A stretch of 64,000 bases of DNA from Thamnaconus septentrionalis (taxonomy: Eukaryota; Chordata; Actinopteri; Tetraodontiformes; Monacanthidae). Of the stretch, positions 1 through 11,719 are shown piece after piece; position 1 is the stretch's first letter, and each line of letters begins with the position of its first letter. The notes below the pieces were generated by a model that worked only from the letters and a program-made list of their open reading frames with translations, searched no databases and had not been told where the DNA came from. Made by a program: the position numbers and the translations under genes. The stretch is taken from the NCBI GenBank assembly GCA_009823395.1, contig CM020506.1:22070001-22134000 (forward strand). Direction: 5' to 3'.

Positions 1-1856
1 CTGGCACGGACAACAATCATGTGCTGTAAAGTTTTCTCTTTTTTGACACACTTGCATTTAGTGCCCTTGTCTCTCTGTCACTCTAAATCACAGCTACAAC
101 ATGCCATACAATACATTTAGGTTTCGTTGAAATAGCATTTTTAGGTTGTTTTCACACGTACGAAGGAAGGCAGGAGCAAAAGAAATGCCATATAACTGAA
201 TCAACATTTCAGAATTGACTGAACAATCAACTGGAATCTCTCAACTCAAACAACCAACTGTCTGGCGATGCAAAAAGTCCCTCTTGGGTCTGAGCAGTAC
301 AACGGCTCCTTGAGGGAATGAAGGCGTCACAGCCAGTTTCATTTCTAGGAACTGGATGTGTATGTTGGTGTGTTTGCCTTCGACTGGGTTGTTTCTGACG
401 ACCCAACTGGACTCCAGAACAGAGCAGGATCAGAGTTTAAAACATCAGTTGACAGAAACAGGAAGCTCATTGTTCCAGGGGCTGGTTTTGTACTTTGATC
501 GGCCTCTTCACTCACCGAGGGGGTTCATGTTATTGGGTCTGACAACACTGAGCTTCTCCAAGGTTAAAATCGATATTGCTTGAAAAGGTTGGAGATAGGT
601 AGTTAAAGTGGGCCTTTGTGATGGTACTCACTCAGGGTGAAGCTGTCTTTTCCATGTGGATGAAGCCCTGAGCGGTTATTCCAACATCTCAGCATGACTA
701 CCTTCACTTTAAAGAGTTTGTTCTTCTTCCCAGAACTGACCAAAGCTCGGCTCCTCTTCCCCCCACCTTTAATGTGATGACAGTATTTTTCCAGTATTCC
801 TCCAGAAAATTACCCTAGAAATAGTTGAGTTTTCCTACTTAGTTGAGGGCAGACCAGGACACACATGTTGACAACACTGTCTCCAGATACAGGTGCATTT
901 GTTGAGTTTATGTTTCATTCAGTGCCACAGAGCACTTTTTGGGGAGCCACCAGTTGCCTGAATGGAGCAGAGACTTGGCTAGTATCATGAGAAACAGCCC
1001 GAGCGTAGCAGCCAAAATGGCTGATGTGGAAAATGTGTATTGTATCTCATCTTTTTACAGTTTTATCTGTGGAGGGGGAAAAAACAAGAGAGGGGATTTT
1101 GTGTCTCTTGCGGAAACAAATCAAAGTCTGTGGCTGCCTGGATAAAAATGAATCATCACACTACACTACACTGATTTTAGTACAGTCTATTCAGTCTTTC
1201 TATCGTCTTTCTACAACTTCTACATTGCCAGATGTTTATCGTCATTGCCCTTCCCACCACTCAACATGTCCGGATCCAGATTATTTTTTCCATTCCGATT
1301 TGCGCCGACTTGCCTACACCAACAACAACTTAGAGGTAGGAATATGTGAACTCTCCGTATCCGTTCACGAGACTCATGTTACAACTTCTGTGAGTCACAA
1401 TGGTGTCCAGTGTTTGTCAGGTTTGGAAGTCCTCGCTGCAGCGGGAGAATAGAGCCATTATGGGGCAAAACAAAGACTTGGGAGGCCCATGCTGTGACAT
1501 CTAGTGGCACTTTGGAGGAAATCATGCGGACAAAAGAGCAGAGCGCATAAAGATGGCTGAAAGGCACCAAGGAAACTAGTGAAGCCTGTGTGTTTGCTCA
1601 GAGGTGGCTGCCAAGTATTCGACTTCATAGAACCAAGTGAGAGATGGGAGTGGCTCCAAGCTGAAATCTGCATAATTAATCTTAATGATCTTAATAAAGC
1701 AATGAACAATTACATCTTTGTATCCGCTCCACGCTCCACGAGAGCTCGAACAAATCCATTCAAAATTTCATTCTAAGTTCTTCGAGACAACAACGACTGA
1801 ACAGAACCGCCGCTCCAAAACAGAACCATGAACTATAAAGATTATGCTGGGTTCTC

Positions 1857-2126
1857 AAAGGTCCAGTATGTAAAGTTTGGTTTGATTATTTTTTTTATGT
1901 TGGTAAAAGCTCAACATACTGCCCATAAACACATTAACAAAAGTGTGTACTCGCAGTACAATATAAGTCATATGGTTTTCCTTCCCTAAGAACAGTTCTC
2001 ATATCAATAAGATGTAAATAGCTCCTCCTGGTTAGCTGCCATCTTGTGCCACCATTTTGTGCCACCATCAGGTGGCCCTTCTCAAATACCAGGCTTCCTT
2101 AAAAATTGTACACACTGGACCATTAA
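1857..2126 (+). mobile_element. Inverted-repeat element family A, copy 1 (short form)
   Basis: It starts AAAGGTCCAGTATGTAAAG and ends with the inverse, ACACACTGGACCATTAA. The interior shares the family words CGCAGTACAATA, GGTTTTCC and GTTAGCTGCCATCTTG with the other copies. It carries no open frame. Confidence 0.85.
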
Positions 2127-2360
2127 AAAGTGTATTCAAGTTTGAGTTTGGAACGTTTTTAAATCATTATCCTTCGTATCATTTTAGTGGTGACTTGGTG
2201 TGTGAGACGATGGTGCAGACGAGTCTGTTTGCTGGAGGTAGATGATTGGCTGTGGTCAACCCACAAGGGAACAGCCCAACAGAAAAGAACATGACCGTGG
2301 TGGCTGCAATTTTTTTTTTTGTAGAGTGGCATTCAAGTTTTCACAATACAAAACAAGTAC

Positions 2361-2402
2361 AAATAAATAAATAAATAAATAAATAAATAAATAGATAGAT
2401 AG
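2361..2402. repeat. AAAT/GATA microsatellite
   Basis: Tandem AAAT units passing into AGAT units. Confidence 0.9.
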
Positions 2403-5400
2403 AAATCTGATGTTGGATTTCACTCGTAAGCCAGTTTTGCTCTTGATGACCCCGGACTACACAAGTTGCTTTGTGGTGTTTGCTTCATGAGCGGCTGTAA
2501 TGGATTAGATTAAGCAGCATCTACATACTGCAGATAATTTGCTGAACAGGAGAGACAGTGTGAGGGCTGTTACGCTGCGGCACGCTCCCTCATCCGACTA
2601 CTCCCTCGGGAGCCGGGGATAACTCTGAGTGTCGCTGTGTAATTTGTGCTCTAATCACAAGGCAAGAGAAGCCCAGAGTATCACTGCAGTTGGGCTGGGT
2701 GACATACGACACAGGCTATTAGCTTTGCTGGAATTAACACTAGCGGCAACATATTTCTCAGTTTTCATGTCACCAATTTCCAGCTCCTGAAATATAAACG
2801 AGTGAAAACAGTGTTATGTGCGCGACGAGAATGACTTAAGATTGCCTCTAAACTCCTGCTGTCCGCAGAAAGTGGAAACAACAATTGGAACCTATTGGCA
2901 ACGTCATATTTCTAAAAACCAATAGTCACCGTCAACCTTTAGCTGCCTTTCACTGACATATTTCGGTAAAAAAAATATCCGCCATACGTTAAAAACAACA
3001 AACCAAAACGCAGACAGGCTGATGAAATACTAGCCTCCCATGCAAAGGAGCATACACCCTCAAAGTAAATACTGCAGGAGGGGGGTTGAGTTGTGCAAAT
3101 TTGAATGTTCAGCTGCTGAGGAGCAGGCAGGGAGGGCTGCAAGGGCCTACGAGTTCCCCACATAGCTAATTTGGGTGTGTTTAATGAAAGGGTGGGGGCG
3201 AGCCCCGCCAAGGATACCACGGCGAGCGCTCCTCCGAACTTGATGGCCGGGGCCAGCTGAGAACATCAAGCTGAGACCGTCTGGCAACGTCACTGCGACT
3301 CCACTCCGGGAAGAATTTGAGGATTCACCAAGGTCTGCTTGTTCTGCAGCTGCCGCCATCAGACGCCGACACACTGAGCTGAACATCCAAACTATGTCGG
3401 AAGGTCACATCTGGTCAACAGAGACACGCGCGTGACAATAAACACTGGACGTTATGAGAATCGTTAGCGTGAAAAAACGCAATATGGCGGAATAAACGCG
3501 GATTTAGGAATAGTCTTCATCACAGCACCACGTGTTGCCAGCGTGGATCACATAGGGAGACACAACCACGGTGCACGACGCTATTATGTTTCCTGTCCTT
3601 CCGATGCAGGAAGCTCAGAGCCAGAGGAGGAAACGGAGCTTTTTTCTTTTTTTCTTTTTTTTTAGCAGGAACTGACCCTTGTGTTTGTGACGGGGAGAAA
3701 AGACAGGAACTGAGCTCAATCGCAGAGCGAGAACATCGCTTCACCACAGCCGAGCCTTGATTTGAAAAGAGCCTGTGGCTAAATGGCACAAGGAACAGCA
3801 GCGGCAGAATGATGCCACGTCACACTCTGATCAAAACAAGCTCGCCAGGTGTCGGACCTACAGCCACATCTTTCACACATTTGTCACCGTGTGGCGGCAA
3901 CATGAACAACAACACGATCCTCACTCAATTTTTCTTTGCTGTTGTTAACCTGCGTCGCTCAAGTGTAAGTTTGTGTGGTAGTAAAAAGAAGAAAAAGAAG
4001 CTATACGCTAATCATTAAAAAGGTGCATCATTTCTCTCAAGATTTACCTCAACGTCTCTCTTGGCATTTAGACAGGTCGTTTGTGTGCTCTGTGCTCTGA
4101 CTGACAGGAATCCCGGAGGGCGTGAGCGATATTCTCATTAACTGTAAAGACACTTAAAAGAAAAGGTTGTGCAACAAAAAGATTGCACAATGATCCCACT
4201 ACACAAACAAAAGCCAAAAGACACAATTCCCAGCACAACTGAAACATCAAAACATCGTTACTTTTTCTTTTTGTAGTAATATCTAACTACTTTAATCCCC
4301 CCCACCTCGGTCCCCAACCCATAATCCCTCAATCACATGCCTGCCTGACTTTAATCTAAACAATAGAGTCCTTTCAACTCCAGACCATGGAAGGCCACTT
4401 ACACAGGCCAGGAGGAGTGTTGAGGAAAAACAGTGAGGAGCATTTTGACACCAGTCACATGTCGACAGAACAAGCATGCATGCAATGTAGGTAGATAGAT
4501 AGATGGATAGATAGATAGATAATAGATCATAAAAAGCGCATAGAAAGTAAGAGAAAAATTAACAGAATTAACTAAAAGTAAAAAAATAAGCAGAAGAAGA
4601 AGAAGAAGAAGAAGAAGAAGAAGATGATGACAGTGTGGTCTTTGAGATGGTGAATTGCACGGCAGTTACAAATAATCCAGCAAAGTGGCCGTGCTGCAGC
4701 GACAGTTGCTGTGCGCGGCCAGGAGGGGCCGGCCCACAGCTCCATAATAGCCAGGGTCTGTGGCGCAGAGCAGCATTTAGTGCGTGGCGCACCACAGAGT
4801 CCGATGCCCATATGTCGGCGAGGGCACGGCTAGTATGACATTACACAACATACAGTACGCCGCTGACTCAGAGCAGCTAAACAATGCAGCCTAAATGGCA
4901 GCCTCCTGTTGTGCAGATTGTGTGTCTCCCTGGAGCGTGAGACAGCGGCACCGACACTCCCTGCCCTGACACCCCCACTCCCAGTCTCTCATCCATTAAG
5001 ACCGCGTTAGGGTTTGTCCAATCGGTATCCAAGAGACGGCTGGCAGCGGCTGACAGTGACTAACAACCAGCCGCGTGACACAATAGGGCCGATGACGACG
5101 ACTGCGTTCATTTCGGGACTCGAAATTCGGGGTTCGCGGTTGTTGCACCAATAGCGGCGGGGGGGGGGAGGCAGCTGGAGAAGCAGCAGTTCAGACCACC
5201 ATGGAGTTGGTTCCTATATATGTGTCTGCTATGCCTCAGCTCATGCTCTATCATTTAGAGAGACGTTTCAGGGCCTCTTAGCCAAATTCCACTCGACAAT
5301 AATTGCACCTCCTACAGCGATTGCCGTGCCGAAAATATCACGTGTCCTCCAGTTTCCAAGGCAAATCAAGCCCCAACTTTAACCAAAGACTAAACCTCTA

Positions 5401-6924
5401 CATGTGGCCTACATGCCTGGATGTTTTTTTTTTTTTTGGGGTCATTATTATTTTTAGAAAAGCCTAGATCCTGCCACTGGTGTTGCTCAATCTCTCCATC
5501 TCTGGTATCGTCGTCTAAGTGATGATCAACTGTATCTGATTGCAAATGTATAACACCCACACACACACGGGCGGGGGATTTAAAATGAAATCATTGTGTT
5601 CCATTTATCGCATTGAAAAAACGAAACAAAAAAACAAAAAACAAATAAGTGACGTGATTCACATCTGGAACAGTTCACATGTTCCTTTTTACTTCCAGAG
5701 AAACGACGCTGGTCTACAATCAATAACATAAGAAAACGTCATCAAGGACTTTGTGGGTACAATCACGTCTTGTACACGTTGTACTCTGCAACGCTTCCTC
5801 AGATCTGACTTTTAATAACAAGCTCAGGCTTCAGCCCGAGTGAATAGTTTACTGTCCATGTGCAGCACATATGGATGGATGGATGGACGGACGGATGGAT
5901 GAGGGCGCCTGGAACACTTGGGCTGACGTAGGTGGAACTCCGACCCAACAAACTAATAACTGCTGTAGTAAAACACATCTTGTGTAAATAGTTATTACTC
6001 AACGGTGCCATTACCAAACGCTGAGTTTATCAAATACTCCAAAAGGATCCCGAGACATGTCATGACTAAGAAAAGAATGAGACCTGTTAGTTTGATGGTC
6101 ATATATTTCACACTGTAACTTGCTGGAATGCTGCTGAAAACAGTTCAAAAATACGCTGCGTCGATCGTTTCACGGGCAAAGGCAAAGTTTACAGCCCTAA
6201 ATTGCCTCCAGCTGATCAGTTTTAAGTTAGTGTGAGATTTACTCAGTGCTAAAGTTGCATAAGTAATTGACTGATGACATCAAGACTTTAGAACTGCGGA
6301 TAAATTGCAAATGTTAATTCCATGTAACTGCTAATTAGAATCAATTACTTGAAACTGTGGCGCTGTTGTTTTAGCAGGAAAAAGAAGTGCCTGTGCTTGG
6401 AGAAGAAAGAGGATTGTTACGCAGTAATTACCCCAGCCTCAAATTAATGCTTGTTCTGAAAAAAATGGAAATACTTTGCAGTGCTTTGCAGGTCAGCTGC
6501 TCTCACTGGAACGTATTCTCTTCCCTAAATCTCCTTCTGGAAATCCCTTCAGCGGTGCTTAATAACAGAGACAAACAGTCGAAACCTGGCGTGGTAAATT
6601 GGGAAAAAAAAACAAAAAAAAACAAAACTACTGGCAGCCCCTCGTCTTGTCTTTTCCCGAAGAGCGGGGACGGGACTTCCTCTCTGCTGTTTGAAACCAC
6701 GGGCAAAACCATCTGGTGCAGGCTGAAAGAGTAGGTCAAGTCGATGAGGGGGGCTCACTGAAGGGGGTACGACTGCACACTGCTCTCCCCAATATGAAAA
6801 AGACCTGAGGGGCCAAGCCTGGATCACTGAGGGGAGCAGCAGAGTGATGCTGGTTTACAAGCAACAACAAAGAGTCTTGTCATAGAGTGAGCACAAATTG
6901 GAAAAATAAAAGTAAAAAAACGCT

Positions 6925-6967
<43 letters not shown>
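6925..6967. repeat. CA microsatellite
   Basis: About 21 uninterrupted CA units. Confidence 0.95.
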
Positions 6968-6969
<2 letters not shown>

Positions 6970-7099
6970 CCCCAAAACAATCTATTTCCCTGCAGTGCAA
7001 CTCAAAGTTGGGGTGGGAGTGAGTGGTGTGTGTGTGTGTGGGGGTCTGGATGCTTCGCTCAGCGCAATTAGAATTAAGGTCTGTTCGCAAACTCTTTGG

Positions 7100-8007
7100 A
7101 GGAACAAGTTGCTTATTGTTGCCTTATTAAGGGCTTTAGAAGAGGGGCGAGGGGGCGGCAGACAGCAATGGAAGCGGCCTGGTGTGTGCTACGTGTTCTT
7201 CCAAAGATTTCCAGCTGGAGACTTTGGCACAACCGAGTCCGGAGCTGGAACATTGGACTGGAACTCAACAGCCTGAGCCGCCGCCAGTGAGCGTGCGTGT
7301 GAGTGAGTGAGTGAGTGAGCTCTCCGGTGACAGCGCCCCTGGCGGTGGAAAACTCCACGTTTGACACGAAGAGCAGAGACGCGAGAGAGGAGCTGGAGCT
7401 GCCGTGGTCATCTCCAACACACCGACAACACTCACACAACTTAGTCAGGTTGAAAGCCATTTGTTCACTTACCCGTACGCTTGCGCAGCGCCGTTGTAAG
7501 TAGTCGCAACTCGGTGGCGGCGGACCCTGTCAGACCGGAAAAACACGGCGGCGTTCAGTGGCACAAGGCGGGGGTAGGGTACCAGGGAGATCCGATTTAG
7601 CTTCCCAGCTCAGCTCTCCTCGGCCTCCTTTTAAAAACACTCCTCGGTTCCGACTGAACAGATGACACAAACAGCGTCGTTTATTTCTCACATTGTATCT
7701 CACGCACACACTAAAGTATAAAAAAAAAAAAAAGAAGAAGCTAAATAATAAAGCAGAGGCGACGCAGAGGAGGTTCAGCTCCCATTCTCCGCGAGCGCCT
7801 CGAGCTCCGTCACATTGAACTTCGAAAAATTCACCGTTCCGAGTTCCGTCGGCGAACTTTCAGCGAACTTCACCGCGGTCCATCTTCGGTCGTGGGGGGA
7901 TGAATCTTCAGCAACCCTGTAGCCTGTAGCTCCCGCCTCCCTTCTTGCCCTCCTCCGCCTCCGAAGTTGGGGCCGAAACAAAAGACGAGAGACGAGAGAA
8001 GTCCCCC

Positions 8008-8077
<70 letters not shown>

Positions 8078-8200
8078 CCTCAGAGACGGTTCCTCCTCTG
8101 TGTCTCCATCCAGGGAGCTCCGATCCGTTGGCCCGCCGGCGGGCAAGAAGGGAGGGGTTGGCGCGGGGGGGGGCGAGCAACAGATGAGTTTGGAGGAACT
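7100..8200. promoter_or_regulatory. GC-rich, CpG-bearing block with a long CT tract: candidate promoter
   Basis: This is the only strongly GC- and CpG-rich block in the left 11 kb that is not attached to a recognised gene. It contains GTGA repeats at about 7301-7320, many CG dinucleotides between 7480 and 7900, and a CT tract of about 65 bp. The shape is that of a vertebrate CpG-island promoter or 5' exon, most simply for a gene running left out of the window. No first coding exon could be recognised on either strand. Confidence 0.35.
8009..8075. repeat. CT dinucleotide microsatellite, about 65 bp
   Basis: Uninterrupted CT repeat inside the GC-rich block. It makes artefactual Ser/Leu and Arg/Glu open frames on both strands. 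Confidence 0.95.
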
Positions 8201-11200
8201 GCTGCTTGTTGCTTGTCAGTTCTACAAAGAGGTGGCAAAAGTATTCACATTGTAAATAATAATAATAATAATAATAATAATCTGGTAAAAGTACCAATAC
8301 TGATTCAATTCCTTTACTCAAGTGAAAGTAAGAGAGTACAAGTTTTAAAAGGTAAAAAAAAAAAAAAATAAACAAAAATATATATATATATATATATATA
8401 TATAGTGTTTTGTTGCTATTAATGAGACAATCCATTCGTTGTTAAAAAGTAAAAAGTTGTGACAGAAAAATCTGGACTGAAGTGACCAGAGGTCAGAGGT
8501 CTTGCATAAGTAAGTGCATTTTTAACAGCTTTGGTACTCTCTATATAAAAAAAAAAATCTCTTCCAACTGCAGCACAGAACTATGCATCAGAAAAGTTCA
8601 AATAGTTTCACTTCAAGCAACAACAACTATAATAAAAACAATAAATTAATTACTTTATATATTTTTAAACACTTTCAAATGCCAAAGTAACAAGCATTTT
8701 ATTCAAACGGAAGATGGAGAAAGTGCAGATATTTGTGTTCAAATGTAGGGCGTAAAAGTTGTCAGAAAAACAAATACTCAAGTAAAGTACAGATACCTGA
8801 AAATTATACTTCATGTACAGTAACAAAGTATTGGCATTTTGTTACTTCCCATTAACGAGGATACAAATATCTACAGCCATATCACATCCAGCTTGTTCTC
8901 CACTTGTGTTGTGTCTGTTACAGTCACACCAAACTTGTTTCGTGTCATCATTAGGCTTTTAGTCTTTGTCTTAACCCCGTTTATGACTAAACTTGGTGTC
9001 CAGTTATGTTACTTTCCCATCTCGCCAGCAAGCCTTATGGGCAAAGTAGAATTTTCCAAAGGGAAAAAGAAAATCTCTACTGTGGCAAACGCTCCTCAAA
9101 GCCAAGGCCAGGTGACACCATTGTCTTGCGCACATTGCTATTGTTTAGTGACAAGAACATCAGCAAAAAAGGAAGTTGCAAAATAGCAGGAACATCTACC
9201 TGCTGGAATCAGTGCTGTTATAACATGTTTCAGTTGAAGATTGCAGATTTTGTAACAAGGAAAAAAAAAAAAAAAAAAAAAAAAAGTGAGGTTGACTTCA
9301 CTCTATTAGTCGCAAGTTCCTTTGAAATTCAAGTTATTTCTAAATTTATGTTGCAGCTATATATCTGCATGCCAAATCCAAGTTAGGCTTCTGTTTGTGG
9401 GAGCAGCCTCTTTGCAGATCGTGATTGTTTTGCGTCTTGTGCGCAGTACATTTTTATCATTCCTCCCATTTTTCCCATTTATAATTTATGCACACTACAG
9501 ACAGAAAACCAGGAACTTGTGGCGTCATAAGAGTAACAACTGGTGGCACAAGAGCCAGTGGACTGTGTTGGTACATGTAGAGGGAGTGAGCTACAGCTGC
9601 GAGTGCTCAGGCTGTGGGGAGCACTCCACTCTCACCACAGGGTGTCCCAGAGGGTGGGGGTGGCTCTGTGAGAAGTGCCTTACATGCCCCTACTCTCCAC
9701 CCAAATGCCTTTCATCATTGCCTAAACATCATCTAGCAATAGAACTTCAACACTGCTTGCCATTTTGAATCTCATCTTTACATATGGAAATGACTCGCTC
9801 AGTCAGAGTGAAAGGGACCCACAGGTCATAACTCTGCGGCAGCCTTTTATGTCCATAGTTGTATTGTTTGAAGTAGCTCTGGAATAAAGTTGCATGAATC
9901 ATTGTTGAAAAGACCATTAAAAGACAATCCAATTGTAAGATACGGCTCACTAAACATGCTCCCATAAAGCATCCCCAGTGTTAAGTCAATGAGGCTTAGT
10001 TTGGATTGATGCAAGATCTCCTAAATCTCATCAGAGACAAATTAAAGATTTTTTTTTTCCTTCAACCTCACAAAAACAAAACAAACAACTTTGACTAAAG
10101 ATATTTTCCTGAAAGCAAACGACCAACAGACATCAGGGCTATGCCCAGCTGCAGTGGGACCATCGACAGCCCATGCAAGAAAAATTTAAGAGTTGTTATT
10201 CAATTAGTCATATGTAGGTTTTTTTTTTTTTTTTGTTTTTACACAAACAAAACTTACATGTTAAGATTTCCTTAACGACTTTAAAATGGATTTCTCAGTC
10301 ATGTTTTCGTGCGACGACTACCAATAATTTCACTATGGTCAACGCCAAACGTTGCATTAACCTGGCACGTGCAAGTTGTACTGAGTATTTCCCTGCGCTG
10401 ATGAAGCCTGTATCAGCTTCTCTTCACTGTTATGCTCACACACACAGACACAGAGTCTATAGACTGTCAGCGCTGCCTCCGGTGGGGCTGGAGCAGATGA
10501 TGTGACAGGAAGTCACTAACATGGTCCAGATGTAAAGACAGGAGACCACCCCCCGACACAGCTGCAAACGCACTACAGGCCCTGACTGGATCCCTGCATG
10601 CAGCGGCAAAAACCACCTCTTTGGTTCCAGGTTATTATGTTCAAGTTGGACATGGACATACGCAAAGTTTGACGTCCATAACGCTCACTTACAACACACT
10701 CATCAGATCACATAAGATCAAATGAAACTTCTCTGATCCGATGCGCCATCTGGTGTTTGAAATTATGTATTGCAACTAATAAAAATTGTCCTTAAAGTTC
10801 ATTTTTTAAATTTATTAACACAGTTTTTTTTTCTTAACTATTAATAATGACGAAGAATGATTTTCGGTTTTGAAAACTAAACAGAGAACACGAGAAAATT
10901 GGACACAATATTTTTTTCTGACCAGGTAGACAAAGCATTGAAAACAAATGAAAACAAAGTGAAGTGAATAACAGTTGTGCTGCAAACATTTCTCATAACT
11001 ATACGTTCATAAAGCCCACGTCAGATGATGACAACAACGACACAAAACTATTTTTGTCTGAACGACAAAGGAAAAAAGACTGAGTTTATCAAAGAATGGG
11101 CAACGTTCATTTTTTTTTCCGACATTTGAGCAGATTTAACATCCAATAAATTTGGGGTTGTTTTTTTCTGTTTCCAGAAGACTCCAGTCTTTTTAGGCAG

Positions 11201-11272
11201 CTCTGTTTTATCTCTGAGCAAAGCGCTTCTGTCTCTGATGTTCTTTCGGGCCATTACAGGAAGGTCCTAGTC
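8201..11272. other. Intergenic region and probable timeless 3' UTR
   Basis: The part next to timeless (about 10811-11272) is likely its 3' UTR: TTTATT on the plus strand at 10811-10816 is an AATAAA on the minus strand. The rest is AT-rich with short repeats: AAT at about 8256-8282, AT at 8380-8404 and an A-run at 9260-9285. The open frame at about 9322-9768 has no recognisable domain and no supporting context. Confidence 0.5.
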
Positions 11273-11680
11273 TTAGTCCTCGTCCTCGTCTTCATCAATT
11301 AGGACCATTTTCCTTCTGCGCTTCACTGGAGCAGAGACATCTTCCCCCTCTGAATCAGCATCATTGTTGCCATCCAAATGTCCTGCAGTGGTGTCTCGGC
11401 CTGCAGGGACGATGTTGTGGGCATAAAAACATTACAGTTAACGCACCAGCAAATCTATTGATGTCCATGTATCCTGATACTAAATGCTTGAGTAAATAAA
11501 CCATTTTATTACCATTTTTCCTCCTCCTCCTCCTCCTCCTCCTTATCATCATCATCATCATCCAGAACTCTGCTTCTTTTAGCTGACGTCTTCTTGTGGG
11601 ATCTACCACAAACAGGGCATCAATAAGTAGGTTAAAATATGATAATAACCACAATAACCATGGATTTGGGCTGGAATGAA

Positions 11681-11719
<39 letters not shown>

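Larger units (their letters stand above)
1..7100. other. No recognisable gene; mixed non-coding sequence
   Basis: No open frame here resembles a known protein or is flanked by convincing splice sites. The stretch holds one copy of the inverted-repeat element (1857-2126), short microsatellites (AAAT at 2361-2402, GATA near 4489-4526, AAG at 4590-4627), and segments rich in homeodomain-type ATTA/TAAT motifs near 2440-2760 and 6180-6580. It may be the first intron or upstream region of a gene whose exons lie beyond the left edge. Confidence 0.5.

Noticed and set aside
7775..8435. Arg/Glu-, Ser/Leu- and Tyr-rich frames
   Set aside because: They are produced by the CT tract and by AAT/AT microsatellites, with no conserved sequence outside the repeats.
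9322..9768. 148-codon plus-strand frame with several Cys residues
   Set aside because: There is no recognisable domain, codon bias or splice context; its length is within chance for this span.
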